Shown: one piece after another, positions 25,678 through 36,289 of the stretch
How the letters are laid out: every line of letters begins with the position of its first letter
Position numbering within the stretch: the stretch's first letter is position 1
Assembly: GCF_029870955.1 (NCBI RefSeq)
Contig: NZ_PGFQ01000001.1
Coordinates: forward strand, 496,001 to 560,000
DNA: 64,000 nt
Direction: 5' to 3'
Source of the DNA: Sulfitobacter faviae
GTDB lineage: Bacteria; Pseudomonadota; Alphaproteobacteria; Rhodobacterales; Rhodobacteraceae
Program-made: the position numbers and the translations under genes
Notes under the pieces: model-generated
The model's database searches: none
What the model saw: the letters and a program-made list of their open reading frames with translations, nothing else
What the model was told of the DNA's origin: nothing

Positions 25678-26802
25678 TCACTCGGTAAATTCCACCCGCA
25701 CCGCATCTGTATGCTGGCCGAGCGCGGGCACGTCGCCTAGTTCAGGTACTTGACCGTCGGACACCGCACCGGGTGCAAGCATCTTAATCGGTCCTGTGGG
25801 ACTGCCCACTTCAACAAAGCGGATTTGCGGATGCGCGGCCAGATCGTCCATCGTACTGACCCGCCCGTAGGCGATGCGCGCAGCCTCCAATTTGGCCACC
25901 ATCTGATCGCGGGGCACTTGTTCGAATACCCGGCGAATGATCGCGTCCAGCTCGGCGCGATGCGCAACCCTATGAGAATTACTATTAAAGCGCGGATCCT
26001 GCGGTAGGTCCGCCAGCCCTAGAATGTCGGCACAGAAAACACGCCATTCTCGCTCGTTCTGAATGGAGAATAGCACATCTTTGCCGTCCGCGAGCGTGTA
26101 GGCCCCGTAGGGCGCGATAGTCGGATGGTTCAGACCGCTGCGCACAGGCTCCTTGCTGCCATAGACGTATTGAAGATAGGGCACGTTCATCCAGTCAGTC
26201 AGCGCATGAAACAACGATATCGACAAGTGCCGACCTTGCCCCGTGACGCCGCGCCCGATCAAGGCTTGGAGCACCGCCTGATAGGCCGTCATGCCCGCTG
26301 CTATATCACAGACCGACACCCCCACACGGGTTAGCCCGTCCTTGGTGCCGGTGATCTGGGACAGTCCGCTTTCAGCCTGCACCAGAAGGTCGTAGGCCTT
26401 AAGGTCTTTCAGCGGCCCCTCTTCGCCATAGCCCGAGATCGCCACCGTGATCAGGCGCGGATACCGTTTGCGCAGTACGGCCTGATCAAAGCCAAGACGG
26501 GCGATAGCGCCCGGCGCAAGATTCTGAATAAATACATCAGCGTCGGCCAGCATGCGATCCATCAGCGCCTTGTCATCGGCGTCGCAAAGATCGAGACAAA
26601 CTGACTCCTTGCCACGATTAAGCCAGACAAAATAGGCGCTTTCGCCATGTACCAAATGATCATAGCCGCGAGCGAAATCGCCCTCGGGGCGCTCAACCTT
26701 GATGACACGCGCACCCGCCTCCGCAAGACGACTTGACGCATAAGGCGCGGCGACGGCCTGTTCGACCGAAACCACCAAAAGCCCATCCAGATCACCCGCC
26801 AT
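25678..26802 (-). CDS. CaiB/BaiF family CoA-transferase (class III)
   Basis: A 374-residue family III CoA-transferase. The start 'LLVVSVEQAVAAPYASSRLA' and 'VIKVERPEGDFAR' are typical, and the catalytic Asp lies in the 'YDLLVQAESGLSQITG' region (about residue 155). The start at 26802 is preferred because GAGG lies eight bases upstream. It moves CoA between carboxylic acids; beside a citramalyl/malyl-CoA-lyase-like gene and a class I hydratase it could activate citramalate, mesaconate or methylsuccinate (inference). It is divergent from those genes across 168 bp. Confidence 0.9.
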   Translation of the reverse strand: MAGDLDGLLVVSVEQAVAAPYASSRLAEAGARVIKVERPEGDFARGYDHLVHGESAYFVWLNRGKESVCLDLCDADDKALMDRMLADADVFIQNLAPGAIARLGFDQAVLRKRYPRLITVAISGYGEEGPLKDLKAYDLLVQAESGLSQITGTKDGLTRVGVSVCDIAAGMTAYQAVLQALIGRGVTGQGRHLSISLFHALTDWMNVPYLQYVYGSKEPVRSGLNHPTIAPYGAYTLADGKDVLFSIQNEREWRVFCADILGLADLPQDPRFNSNSHRVAHRAELDAIIRRVFEQVPRDQMVAKLEAARIAYGRVSTMDDLAAHPQIRFVEVGSPTGPIKMLAPGAVSDGQVPELGDVPALGQHTDAVRVEFTE

Positions 26803-26970
26803 TTTGTCGTCCTCTTCTTCATTCAGCGCGATGATGCCTGAATATACGCGCGCCCGGAAATAGCCGAAAGGCGGGGGGGGCATAGGAGAGAGCTATACCT
26901 TGCAGGTCTAGCGGCGAAACCGCCGACCCGTTAGCCTACAGCGGTCAATCCTGATACCGGAGTGCCTCAG

Positions 26971-27786
26971 ATGCCCGCGCCGATCGACCGTATAAACTTG
27001 CCCCTCTTTGTCCCTGCCGACCGCCCCGATCGCTTCGCCAAGGCCGCTGTCGCAGGCCCGGATGCGGTGCTCGTCGATCTGGAGGACGCGGTCGCCCCCA
27101 TGGCACGCACGTCGGCCCGCGCAAATCTGACCGAGGCGCTGATTGCCATTGACGCCCCTATCTTTCTTCGCATCAACGCCGCCGGAACCGAATGGTTCGA
27201 TGCCGATCTTGCCGCGGCTGCCACGTTGCCCCTTGCCGCCGTGGTGCTGGCGAAGGCTGAATCAGCCGACGCCTGCGCCCATGTCGCGCGTAAGACGGAA
27301 ATGCCGGTGATCGCGTTGATCGAAACGGCGCGCGGGGTCGCCTCGTTGACCGAGATCGCGAGCGCATCTGCGCGTATGGCCTTTGGGTCAATCGATTATG
27401 CCGCCGATCTGGGGATGGGACACACGCGCAACTCGCTAATGGCAGCGCGATCCGCGCTGGTGCTGGCCGCTCGGGTGGCGGGCCAGCCTGCCCCGCTGGA
27501 CGGCGTCACTACCGCCACCCGAGACGACGTCCTGATTGAGGCGGACTGCCGCCACGCGGTTGAAATGGGGTTGACGGGCAAGCTGATCATCCACCCCGCG
27601 CAGCTTGCCCCGGCGCGGCGCGGCTTTGCGCCCTCTGATGATGAAGTGGCATGGGCCCGCCGGGTTGTCGCAGCGGCAATAGAAGCTAACGGCAGTGCAG
27701 CGGCACAACTGGGTGGCGCCATGATCGACGCTCCGGTCATTATCCGTGCGCAGCAGATCCTGGCCCGAAGCGAACTTGCCGCATGA
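26971..27786 (+). CDS. HpcH/HpaI-type CoA lyase (citramalyl-/malyl-CoA lyase-like)
   Basis: A 271-residue TIM-barrel lyase of the CitE family. Seen: 'LPLFVPADRPDRFAKA', the Mg-binding 'AVLVDLEDAVAP' (about residue 35), 'FLRINAAGTEWFDADL', 'VIALIETARGV' with the catalytic-site Glu, and 'AFGSIDYAADLG'. Family members split beta-hydroxyacyl-CoA thioesters such as citramalyl-CoA into acetyl-CoA and pyruvate, or malyl-CoA into acetyl-CoA and glyoxylate. The ATG at 26971 follows GGAG by nine bases. It overlaps the hydratase gene (ATGA). Confidence 0.88.
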   Translation: MPAPIDRINLPLFVPADRPDRFAKAAVAGPDAVLVDLEDAVAPMARTSARANLTEALIAIDAPIFLRINAAGTEWFDADLAAAATLPLAAVVLAKAESADACAHVARKTEMPVIALIETARGVASLTEIASASARMAFGSIDYAADLGMGHTRNSLMAARSALVLAARVAGQPAPLDGVTTATRDDVLIEADCRHAVEMGLTGKLIIHPAQLAPARRGFAPSDDEVAWARRVVAAAIEANGSAAAQLGGAMIDAPVIIRAQQILARSELAA

Positions 27787-29273
27787 GCGCGCGCATTCTG
27801 GAGGCCGATCTGATTACTAGCATCACTGATGCGCTTCAGTATATCTCATACTATCACCCGCCCGATTTTATCACCGCCATGGCCGACGCCTACACCCGCG
27901 AACAAAGCCCGTCCGCCAAGGCCGCAATCGCGCAAATCCTGATCAATTCGCGGATGTGCGCCACAGGGCATCGCCCAATTTGTCAGGATACCGGCATCGC
28001 CAATGTCTTTGTCGAGATCGGCGTCGAGGCGCGTACCAACTGGACGCGCCCGCTACAGGATATGATCGACGACGCCGTGCGCGCCGCGTGGCGTGTCGAG
28101 ACGAACCCCTTGCGCGCATCCGTCATCGTTGATCCGCTGGAGGCTCGGCGCAATAGCGGCGACAATACCCCCGCTATGGTGCAGGTCCAGATGGTCGAGG
28201 GCGACGCTGTGCATGTCACCGTCTCAGCCAAGGGCGGCGGCTCGGAAAACAAGACTCAGTTCGCGGTGCTGAACCCTTCGGCCAGCGTAGGGGACTGGGT
28301 CGTGGACCGTGTCGCGCAAATGGGCGCGGGCTGGTGCCCACCGGGGATTCTAGGCATCGGAGTCGGCGGCAGCGTGGACAAGGCGATGACAATTGCTAAG
28401 GCCGCGCTGAACGAGCCGATTGACATCACAGAGCTACGCGAACGTGGGCCATCGACGCGGACCGAGGAAATGCGGCTAGAGATACTGAACCGCGTCAACG
28501 CGCTGGGCATTGGCGCGCAGGGTTTGGGCGGTCTCACCACCGTGCTGGACGTCAAGATCGCGACTTATCCCACCCATGCTGCTTCGATGCCCGTCGCGTT
28601 GATCCCCAACTGCGCCGCCACCCGGCATGTTGATTTTACGCTGACCGGCGATGGTCCTGCCCTGTTTACTCCGCCGGATTTGTCGCTGTGGCCACAGATC
28701 GACGGCCAGGGGCCGGTCGGGCGGCGATTGTCGCTCGACGATCTAAGCGAAGATGTGCTGGCAGAATTGAAGTCCGGCGAGACGCTCTTGCTGTCAGGCA
28801 CGCTTTATACGGGTCGCGATGCCGCGCATAAACGCATGGTTGACACCTTGCGCGCAGGTGGCGACCTTCCCCTCGACCTAAATGGGCGTGCGCTGTACTA
28901 TGTGGGTCCTGTCGATGCCATCCCCGGCGAAATCATCGGCCCCGCCGGTCCCACCACATCGACCCGCATGGACGAATTCACCGACGAAGTGCTGGCCGCG
29001 ACCGGCCTCAAGATCATGATCGGCAAGGCGGAACGCGGAGCCGAGGCGATAGAAGCAATTCGCCGTCACGGCGCGGTCTACATGATTGCCGTGGGCGGCG
29101 CGGCCTATCTAGTGGCCCAGTCGATCAAGGCGGCGCGCGTTGTGGCGTATGACGATTTAGGAATGGAAGCGATCCGCGAGTTCACGGTTTTGGACATGCC
29201 GGTGACCGTTGCCGTCGACAAAACCGGCACCTCAATTCATGAGACAGGCCCGCGTCAATGGACGCGGGCCTGA
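27783..29273 (+). CDS. Class I fumarate hydratase family (fumarase or mesaconase)
   Basis: A 496-residue iron-sulfur hydratase of the class I fumarase type. The three cluster cysteines are in 'RPICQDTGIANVF' (about residue 63), 'GAGWCPPGILGIGVGG' (about 183) and 'ALIPNCAATRHVDF' (about 280). The C-terminal beta domain has 'GRALYYVGPVDAIPGEIIG' and 'VYMIAVGGAAYLV'. Members hydrate fumarate to malate; some hydrate mesaconate to citramalate. Translational coupling to the CoA lyase favours the mesaconate role (inference). The last codons form a strong hairpin. Confidence 0.92.
   Translation: MSARILEADLITSITDALQYISYYHPPDFITAMADAYTREQSPSAKAAIAQILINSRMCATGHRPICQDTGIANVFVEIGVEARTNWTRPLQDMIDDAVRAAWRVETNPLRASVIVDPLEARRNSGDNTPAMVQVQMVEGDAVHVTVSAKGGGSENKTQFAVLNPSASVGDWVVDRVAQMGAGWCPPGILGIGVGGSVDKAMTIAKAALNEPIDITELRERGPSTRTEEMRLEILNRVNALGIGAQGLGGLTTVLDVKIATYPTHAASMPVALIPNCAATRHVDFTLTGDGPALFTPPDLSLWPQIDGQGPVGRRLSLDDLSEDVLAELKSGETLLLSGTLYTGRDAAHKRMVDTLRAGGDLPLDLNGRALYYVGPVDAIPGEIIGPAGPTTSTRMDEFTDEVLAATGLKIMIGKAERGAEAIEAIRRHGAVYMIAVGGAAYLVAQSIKAARVVAYDDLGMEAIREFTVLDMPVTVAVDKTGTSIHETGPRQWTRA
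29246..29271 (+). terminator. Hairpin overlapping the hydratase stop codon
   Basis: A perfect 11-bp stem (AGGCCCGCGTC / GACGCGGGCCT) with an AATG loop lies in the final codons of the hydratase gene, between two convergent genes. There is no T run, so it may be a pause or RNA-end-protecting structure rather than a standard terminator. Confidence 0.5.
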
Positions 29274-29297
29274 ATGTAGACCTAGATAGGATGGAAA

Positions 29298-30047
29298 TTA
29301 GATGGTCCGTCCGCCATCAACCTCCAGCACAACGCCTGTGATGAAATCGGCATCACCCGATGCAAGATAAAGCGTTGCATTGGCGATATCACGCGCCTCT
29401 GACAGACGCCCCATCGGCACGGTAGCGATGAATTTTTTACGATTTTCAGGCGTGTCTTCCATACCCATGAACTGCTCCAGCAGACCGGTGGCGCCCATGA
29501 CGGGCGCCACGCAATTGACGCGGATGTTATCCGGTGCCAGTTCCACCGCCAGCGATTTGGTCATCAGATTGACCGCGCCTTTGGATGAATTGTACCACGT
29601 CAAGCCGGGGCGCGGGCGGATGCCCGCGACTGAGCCGATATTGATCATTACACCGCCGTTTTGGCTACGCCATACCGGCACGCAGGCCTTGGTCATGTGG
29701 AAAATCGACAGGACGTTGATGTCATAAATCTTTCGGAATGTCGCCTCGTCCGTCTCCATCAGCGGGCTGTTCTTGTTGGTCCATCCCGCGTTGTTGATCA
29801 CGATATCCAGCTGCCCGAACGCCTCGGTTGTTTGCTTGACTGCCGCCGCCACCTGCGCGCCGTCCGCCACGTCGCAGCCGATCGCGATAGCCCCATCGCC
29901 CAGACTGGCGGCAACATCACGCGCGCCTCGCTCGTTCAGGTCAACGATAGCAACCTTGGCGCCCTCGGCCACAAACAGTTCGGCAATCCCCTTGCCAAAA
30001 CCCGACGCAGCACCCGTTACCAGCGCTACTTTACCTAAAAGTTTCAT
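29298..30047 (-). CDS. Short-chain dehydrogenase/reductase
   Basis: A 249-residue SDR with a Rossmann start ('LVTGAASGFGKGIAE'), an acidic residue after beta-2 ('VAIVDLNERG') indicating NAD(H), 'INNAGWTNKN', and the active site Ser in 'NIGSVAG' with 'WYNSSKGAV' (YxxxK). The tail 'ITGVVLEVDGGRTI' is typical. The substrate is unknown, probably a hydroxyacyl-CoA or alcohol intermediate of this block. It is downstream of the aldehyde dehydrogenase gene (10-base gap). An upstream in-frame ATG was rejected because it overlaps that gene. Confidence 0.9.
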   Translation of the reverse strand: MKLLGKVALVTGAASGFGKGIAELFVAEGAKVAIVDLNERGARDVAASLGDGAIAIGCDVADGAQVAAAVKQTTEAFGQLDIVINNAGWTNKNSPLMETDEATFRKIYDINVLSIFHMTKACVPVWRSQNGGVMINIGSVAGIRPRPGLTWYNSSKGAVNLMTKSLAVELAPDNIRVNCVAPVMGATGLLEQFMGMEDTPENRKKFIATVPMGRLSEARDIANATLYLASGDADFITGVVLEVDGGRTI

Positions 30048-30057
30048 CGTTCTATCC

Positions 30058-31507
30058 TTAGTCGTGTTTATTAATGATCGTTTTGATCTGTGAAAACTCC
30101 AGCAGCGCCGCGAACCCTTTCTCGCGGCCATGCCCGGATTTGCGCACACCCCCAAACGGCAGTTCGATACCGCCGCCCGCGCCGAAACCATTGATATAGA
30201 CCTGACCGCCGCGCAGCTTTTTGGCGACACGCTGTTGACGCGCGCCTTCGCGGGTCCAGACTGATGCCATCAGGCCATATTCCGTATCGTTGGCGATGCG
30301 GATCGCGTCCGCCTCATCCTTGAACGTCATTACGCACAGAACGGGGCCGAACACCTCTTCTTGCCCGATCTTGGATTGCGGATCGACCGGTCCGAACAAC
30401 GCGGGAGCCACGTAATATCCCCCTTGGGCGCCCCTTCCCGCACCGTGCCTCGTGCGATTAGCGGAGCGTCGGCACCCTCGATATAGGCCTCGACCCGCTT
30501 TTTCTGCTTAGCCGAGATGACGGGGCCAAGGGCTGCCTCTTCCGAGACGTCGGACGCTACTAACGCTTCGAAACGGTCTTTCAGGCCTGCGACAACTTTG
30601 TCGTAGACGCCTTCCTGAACCAAAATGCGCGACCCGGCCGAGCAGGTCTGCCCCGCGTTGGCGATGATCCCGCCCACAAGAAACGGCAGTGCCGCATCTA
30701 TATCAGCATCCTCAAATACGATTTGCGGAGATTTGCCGCCCAGTTCTAGCGTGCAAGGGATATAGTTTTTAGCAGCGGCGATCTGGATCATCTGGCCCAC
30801 TTCCGGCGAGCCGGTAAAGGCGATGAAATCCACGCCGGGGTGCTCGGACAGGGCCCTGCCCGCCACGTCGCCACGCCCAGTGACCACATTAATCGCACCA
30901 TCCGGGAAGCCGACTTCACCCGCCAGCTCTGCCAAGCGCAGGCAAGTCAGGCACGCATCTTCAGCTGGTTTCAAGACAGTGGAATTGCCTATCGCCAGCG
31001 CAGGCGCTAGCGCACGGGCAAACATCTGCGACGGATAGTTCCACGGGATAATGCAGGCGATTACGCCATAAGGCTCACGTGTGACCTGAACGTTGTAGCC
31101 CTTCATGAACGGGATCACCTCGCCGTGAACCTTGTCGGCCGCGCCGCCGTAGAATTCGAAATAACGCGCGCACGCTGCCATATCGGCGCGCGCCTGTTTC
31201 AACGGCTTACCATTGTCGCGGGATTCCAACTGTGCCAGCGACTCGGCCTCTTCCAGTATGCGGAGGCTGAACTTCAGCATTAGACGCCCGCGCTCGGCAG
31301 CCGTAAGCTGACCCCAGGCGCCAGTGTCAAACGCCTCGCGGGCCGCCATGACGGCCGCGTCCACATCGTTTGGCTGCGCAGCTGCAATGGTCGTGAAAAC
31401 CTCGCCGTCCAAGGGCGAGCGCACATCCATTTCGTCGCCTGATGCGGCCGGCACCCATTTGCCTGCAATAAGGTTCAGCGGTTTGGGTAGGCAGATTTCG
31501 GTCGGCA

Positions 31508-31511
<4 letters not shown>
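30058..31511 (-). pseudogene. Aldehyde dehydrogenase, one frameshift
   Basis: Repaired length is 484 residues, typical for NAD(P)-dependent aldehyde dehydrogenase. Seen: 'IIPWNYPSQMFARALAPALA', 'FIAFTGSPEVGQ', the catalytic Glu in 'CTLELGGKSPQIVF' (about 255) and the catalytic Cys in 'NAGQTCSAGSRILV' (about 289). After the break the correct frame reads 'ALFGPVDPQSKIGQEEVFGP' and 'ELPFGGVRKSGHGREKG'. The break near 30415 is a G run of five where six is needed. It overlaps the livF gene by 4 bp and probably oxidises the aldehyde made by an alcohol dehydrogenase of this block. Confidence 0.88.
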
Positions 31512-32187
<676 letters not shown>

Positions 32188-32188
<1 letters not shown>

Positions 32189-32934
32189 TAGACAACCTCC
32201 CCGATCACATCACGGATCACATCGGGGTGCTCCAACACTTCGGCAGGCGATCCGCGCATTTCGATCTTACCCATGTTCCACACGGCAACCTCGTCGGCAT
32301 ACTGCTCGACGATGCCCATATCATGCTCGACAAACACGGCGGTGACTTCTGCCTCGCTCAAGGCATTTACTAGAATTTCCATCACCTCGAACTTCTCAGA
32401 GCTGGCGACGCCGGATGTCGGCTCGTCCATCAACAGCAGCTTGGGCTTCAGGGCCAAGGCCACAGCAATGTCAATCAGCTTGCGCTGACCCTCCGACAAC
32501 TCATCCACCTGACGGTGTGCAACATCGGTACAATTAATCATGTCCAAAAGGTGCATCATCTCGGACCGCTGGCGCGTGTCTTTCAACGCGCGGATCGGAT
32601 TGCGGAGCTGGTCACGCGCAGCGGCAGCAATGAGTAGATTTTCCAGCGCTGTATGTTCGGTGAACAACTGAGGAATTTGAAATGCGCGCGCAACACCGCG
32701 CCGCGTAATCTGTCGAGGCGACAAGGGTGTAACGTCGTAACCTTCGAAATACACTTTGCCCTTGGCCGGTTTCAGCCAGCCAGTGCAAATGTTCAAAAAG
32801 GTAGTCTTGCCCGCGCCGTTGGGTCCGATGATGGCAAGGTTCTTGCCCGCGTCGATCTGCAACGAGATATTGTCGGCGGCTACGACCCCGCCAAAGCGGA
32901 TTTCCAACCCTTTGGTTTCAAGTAGATGGGTCAT
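32188..32934 (-). CDS. livG: Branched-chain amino acid-type ABC transporter ATP-binding protein (LivG)
   Basis: A 248-residue ABC ATPase with Walker A 'GPNGAGKTTFLNIC' (about residue 36), the LivG-type insert 'TRRGVARAFQIPQLFTEHTA', signature 'ELSEGQRKLIDIAVAL' (LSEGQ in place of LSGGQ), Walker B 'KLLLMDEPTSGVAS' and switch His in 'FVEHDMGI'. It pairs with LivF to power the importer. Its stop overlaps the livF start (TAATG), and its start overlaps the livM stop. Confidence 0.93.
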
Positions 32935-33887
32935 TCGCCATCCTCCTTCGTTCCAGCGATGCGGTCGATCAAACTGTTATAGATTCCGGCGATGCCGCCC
33001 GGCGCAAAGAGAATGATGATCAGTAGGAAACCACCCAGCACCATCTGCCATACATCCCCCGCAAAGGCCGAGGCATAGGTCCGCACGATTTCATAAATCG
33101 CAGCCCCTACCAAGGCCCCCGGCACCGATCCGGCGCCACCGAGGACGGCAATGAACACCATCTCGCCCGAGCGGATCCAATAGGCGTATTCCGGCGTCAC
33201 AACACCCTGAACCAACCCCATCAAAATGCCGCCGGTGCCGCATAGCATGGCAGACAGCACATACCCATTCATCATTACGCGTTGAGGTGACATGCCCAGA
33301 TATTGCAAACGTGTTTCGTTCGTTTTGAGGGTGCGGAACAGCTGTCCGGCGGGTGACTCCAGCCAGCGCATCGAAAACCAGCCAAGGCCAATCGCCAGCG
33401 CTAGCGAAAGGTAGAACATAAGAAGCTCATATGCGCCACGCTCCATTTCGAACCAGAAAACGGTGGGACGTGGCAAACGCATTCCGTCCGCGCCGCCGGT
33501 GTAGTGGTAGAACTTTTCCAGGATCGACCAGAAGATCATGGAAAATGCGAGGTTGAGCATCGCAAAGAAGATAAAGCGATAGCGTGCCACGAATAGGCCC
33601 ACAAGAATGCCCGACAGAACCGCCGCCAGCACGCCCAACAAGAAAACGACAATCAGATCGGCACCGGGCATGAGCATGAGGGTAAACGCGCCGCCATATG
33701 CCGCGATCGCAAAAAACAGCGCATGACCGAATGATACCTGACCGCTGCGTAACAGGACGGTGATGCCCATGACGGCGATGCCCTTGGCCAGCGCCAGCGT
33801 CAGCAGCACCTGCAATGTCTGCGCCACGAACGGAACCAGTGCCAGCAGGAGCAGCAAGATTGCGGGGATAATGATACGGATTGACAT
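32931..33887 (-). CDS. livM: Branched-chain amino acid-type ABC transporter permease (LivM)
   Basis: A 318-residue membrane protein with about nine or ten hydrophobic helices. Typical LivM features include 'SGQVSFGHALFFAIAAYGGA' (about residue 48), 'YRFIFFAMLNLAFSMIFW' and the EAA-like 'GEMVFIAVLGGAGSVPGALVGA' coupling loop near residue 235. It forms the channel together with the LivH protein encoded 13 bases upstream. Confidence 0.92.
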   Translation of the reverse strand: MSIRIIIPAILLLLLALVPFVAQTLQVLLTLALAKGIAVMGITVLLRSGQVSFGHALFFAIAAYGGAFTLMLMPGADLIVVFLLGVLAAVLSGILVGLFVARYRFIFFAMLNLAFSMIFWSILEKFYHYTGGADGMRLPRPTVFWFEMERGAYELLMFYLSLALAIGLGWFSMRWLESPAGQLFRTLKTNETRLQYLGMSPQRVMMNGYVLSAMLCGTGGILMGLVQGVVTPEYAYWIRSGEMVFIAVLGGAGSVPGALVGAAIYEIVRTYASAFAGDVWQMVLGGFLLIIILFAPGGIAGIYNSLIDRIAGTKEDGE

Positions 33888-33900
33888 TATCTAGCTCCCT

Positions 33901-34806
33901 TCAAATCTTGCGAGCCGAAGGGCTGCCAAACAGCCCCTCGGGGCGAACCAGCAGCACGGCAACCATAATTAAATATGGAACCAGCACCTGCGTCTCGGGC
34001 CATACATAGACGGCGAAAGAGCGGCCGAGACCAATCAGCAGTGCAGTCAGCGCCGCGCCTTCAATTTGGCCTAGTCCGGCGGTTGCGACCACCGCAAAGC
34101 TAAGCACGATCATATCCGCGCCGATCCCCGGCAGAATGGAAGTGGTCGGCGAAGCCAGCGCCCCACCGAGGCCTGCAAGGCCCGCGCCCACGATAAAGGT
34201 CAGAAGAAACACCTTATCGGCGTCAATGCCGATCGCCTGCGCAGCTTCGCGGTCCTCTGTCGTGGCCAAAATCAGCTTGCCTGCCACCGTGCGGCGCAGG
34301 AAAAAGCGGAGCCCCAAAAGAAGGGCGATCGCGACCATAGGCAGCAAGATTAGCTGATAAACTGTGTAGTTGACCGAAAACGCCCGGACATTCCCCATCA
34401 GTTGTAGCGCGGTCGATTGAAATATCGGCTGCGTGCCCCAAATCAGACGCTGAACATCTTCGAGGATCATGAAGATCGCGAAGGTAACCAACAGTTGTAG
34501 CACTTCGGGTTTGTGATAAATGCGCCTAAGCAGCAGCCACTCCAGTGGGCCTCCCAGTACTACGCCGATCAGGACGGCCGAGACCAGCATGCAAGGAAAC
34601 GCAAAGATTGGCGGCAACCCAGCCGCAAGAACGAATGTAGTTAGCGAGGCCGTCAGATAAGCGCCCATCGCATACAGCGAGCCATGCGCGACATTGAGAA
34701 TTCGCATTACGCCAAAGATCAGCGTCAAGCCGACGGCAACAATAAAGACGAGAGCGGCATAGGCGATACCGTCGAACAAAGCGAGCAGGAACAGGGTTAG
34801 GTTCAT
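33901..34806 (-). CDS. livH: Branched-chain amino acid-type ABC transporter permease (LivH)
   Basis: A 301-residue membrane protein with about eight helices. 'TLIFGVMRILNVAHGSLYAM' (residues 30-48) is the LivH hallmark, followed by 'GGPLEWLLLRRIYHKPEV' and, near the C-terminus, 'VVATAGLGQIEGAALTALL'. A GTG four codons upstream could be an alternative start. It lies 132 bases downstream of the binding-protein gene, with a hairpin between them. Confidence 0.92.
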   Translation of the reverse strand: MNLTLFLLALFDGIAYAALVFIVAVGLTLIFGVMRILNVAHGSLYAMGAYLTASLTTFVLAAGLPPIFAFPCMLVSAVLIGVVLGGPLEWLLLRRIYHKPEVLQLLVTFAIFMILEDVQRLIWGTQPIFQSTALQLMGNVRAFSVNYTVYQLILLPMVAIALLLGLRFFLRRTVAGKLILATTEDREAAQAIGIDADKVFLLTFIVGAGLAGLGGALASPTTSILPGIGADMIVLSFAVVATAGLGQIEGAALTALLIGLGRSFAVYVWPETQVLVPYLIMVAVLLVRPEGLFGSPSARKI

Positions 34807-34891
34807 TGGGGTCCACACTGTTTGGGGCGGAGTTTGTACGGCAGTAATCGGGTAGACACCGCCAAAAAGATGAGATCGAAGACAAGGGTAA

Positions 34892-34920
34892 ACGGGGCCA
34901 TCGACTGGCGAGGGCCCCGT
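34892..34920 (-). promoter_or_regulatory. Intercistronic hairpin between binding-protein and livH genes
   Basis: An 8-bp stem (ACGGGGCC / GGCCCCGT) sits 19 bases after the binding-protein stop. Read on the minus strand it is followed by only TTTACCC, so it is more likely a partial terminator or 3'-end stabiliser that raises binding-protein mRNA over permease mRNA. Confidence 0.5.
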
Positions 34921-34938
34921 CTCCGAACAAATCCGAGA

Positions 34939-36225
34939 TCAGTTCCCGAATGTTTCTACGGTTAGGCTATCGGCCCAACCCGGCTGAAGGGTGCCAACCC
35001 AAGCGACCGACTCCTCGCCCACGGGTGTCGTCAGTTCCGCACCGTCAAAGATCATCATGTTCTCAAGCGTTGCAAAAGGAAGGTCGCCGTTTTGAACCGA
35101 CGTGCCCATCAACTGTGCCTCAATGCCCTGATGATCCTCACGCAGCGTCACCGGACGACCCAGACCCTGGAATTCCAACCCGGCCATCGCCTCAATCACC
35201 TGATCCTCATTGGGCCAGTTGCCGCCATTCGCCTCGGCAGCCTTGTCATAGGCGGCTTGAATTGCGGCCATACCTTGGCTCATATGAAAAACAGGGTAGA
35301 TCGCCTTTGCACCGGTCTTCTCTTCGAATTTCGTCATAAACGCTTGGAAGTCAGCGTCGCCGCGACGTTCGGGGTGATCCCAATAGTGATCGCCACGCGC
35401 ACCAACGATATGGCCGGCAGGAAGGGCCGATCCAAGACGCTCAAGCGAACTTTCGGCCAGCGGCAGAACGAATGTCGATGTATTCGTCAGACCCCGCTGC
35501 GAAGCTTGCTGAACGAATGTGTCCAGATCGCCGCCCCAACTTGTCGACAGGATAACATCAGGCTGAAGGGCTTGAAGGCGCGAGATTTCAGTCGAAAAGT
35601 CAGCCGAGCCGAACTTGGGAAAGAACTCACCGACTACTTCGACATCGGGACGCAGGGCCGTTAGTGCAGCACTGAAGATATCCCAGCTGTCACGGCCCCA
35701 AGCATAGTCCTGATTTACAACTGCGATAGTTTTAAAGTCAGGCTTTGTCTTGAGCAGATAGGCGACTGCGGCGAGCATTTCGGTACCGGCATGCGCACCC
35801 GAACGGAACACGTATTTATAGTCGTCTTCTTCAAAGATTTTTTGCGTACCGCAATCCCACATGATGTTGATGACTTTGAGATCTTCAGCCAGCGGTGCAA
35901 GTGTTTTACAGTTGCCCGACGAAATCGCCGCGAGCATGACATCGGCTCCACCTTCGACAATACGGCGGTATTCGGACGTCAGAACCTCGGTGCCCGCGCC
36001 CTCATCAATGAAGGTCAATTCAACAGGAACCCCCTGAATACCACCCGCGGCATTGATGTCCTCGACCAGAATTTCGGCCGCTGCTTTAGCTGGCACGCCA
36101 AAAACTGAAGCGGGACCGGTCAGAAAGGACGTAACGCCAACCTGTATTTTCTCGGGCTTATCCTGCGCAAATGCCGCAAGCGGCAGCAGAGCACTAGCTG
36201 CTGTAGCCATAACTAGTTTTTTCAT
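34939..36225 (-). CDS. Liv-type ABC transporter substrate-binding protein
   Basis: A 428-residue periplasmic binding protein (Peripla_BP_6 type). Residues 1-21 are a signal peptide ('MATAASALLPLAAFAQ'). The mature part has 'IQVGVTSFLTGPASVFG', 'ILVEDINAAGGIQGVPVEL' and 'IAVVNQDYAWGRDSWDIF'. The long length and 'HYWDHPERRGDADFQAFM' segment fit the group that binds carboxylic or aromatic acids rather than leucine itself (weak inference). It is followed by livHMGF and preceded by the cyclase-family gene in one leftward operon. Confidence 0.92.
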   Translation of the reverse strand: MKKLVMATAASALLPLAAFAQDKPEKIQVGVTSFLTGPASVFGVPAKAAAEILVEDINAAGGIQGVPVELTFIDEGAGTEVLTSEYRRIVEGGADVMLAAISSGNCKTLAPLAEDLKVINIMWDCGTQKIFEEDDYKYVFRSGAHAGTEMLAAVAYLLKTKPDFKTIAVVNQDYAWGRDSWDIFSAALTALRPDVEVVGEFFPKFGSADFSTEISRLQALQPDVILSTSWGGDLDTFVQQASQRGLTNTSTFVLPLAESSLERLGSALPAGHIVGARGDHYWDHPERRGDADFQAFMTKFEEKTGAKAIYPVFHMSQGMAAIQAAYDKAAEANGGNWPNEDQVIEAMAGLEFQGLGRPVTLREDHQGIEAQLMGTSVQNGDLPFATLENMMIFDGAELTTPVGEESVAWVGTLQPGWADSLTVETFGN

Positions 36226-36289
36226 TGATTTCTCTCCCCTTCTTTTGTTTTGGACCGCCTTGGCCTGACCAGTGCGGTCCGATGGCCGA

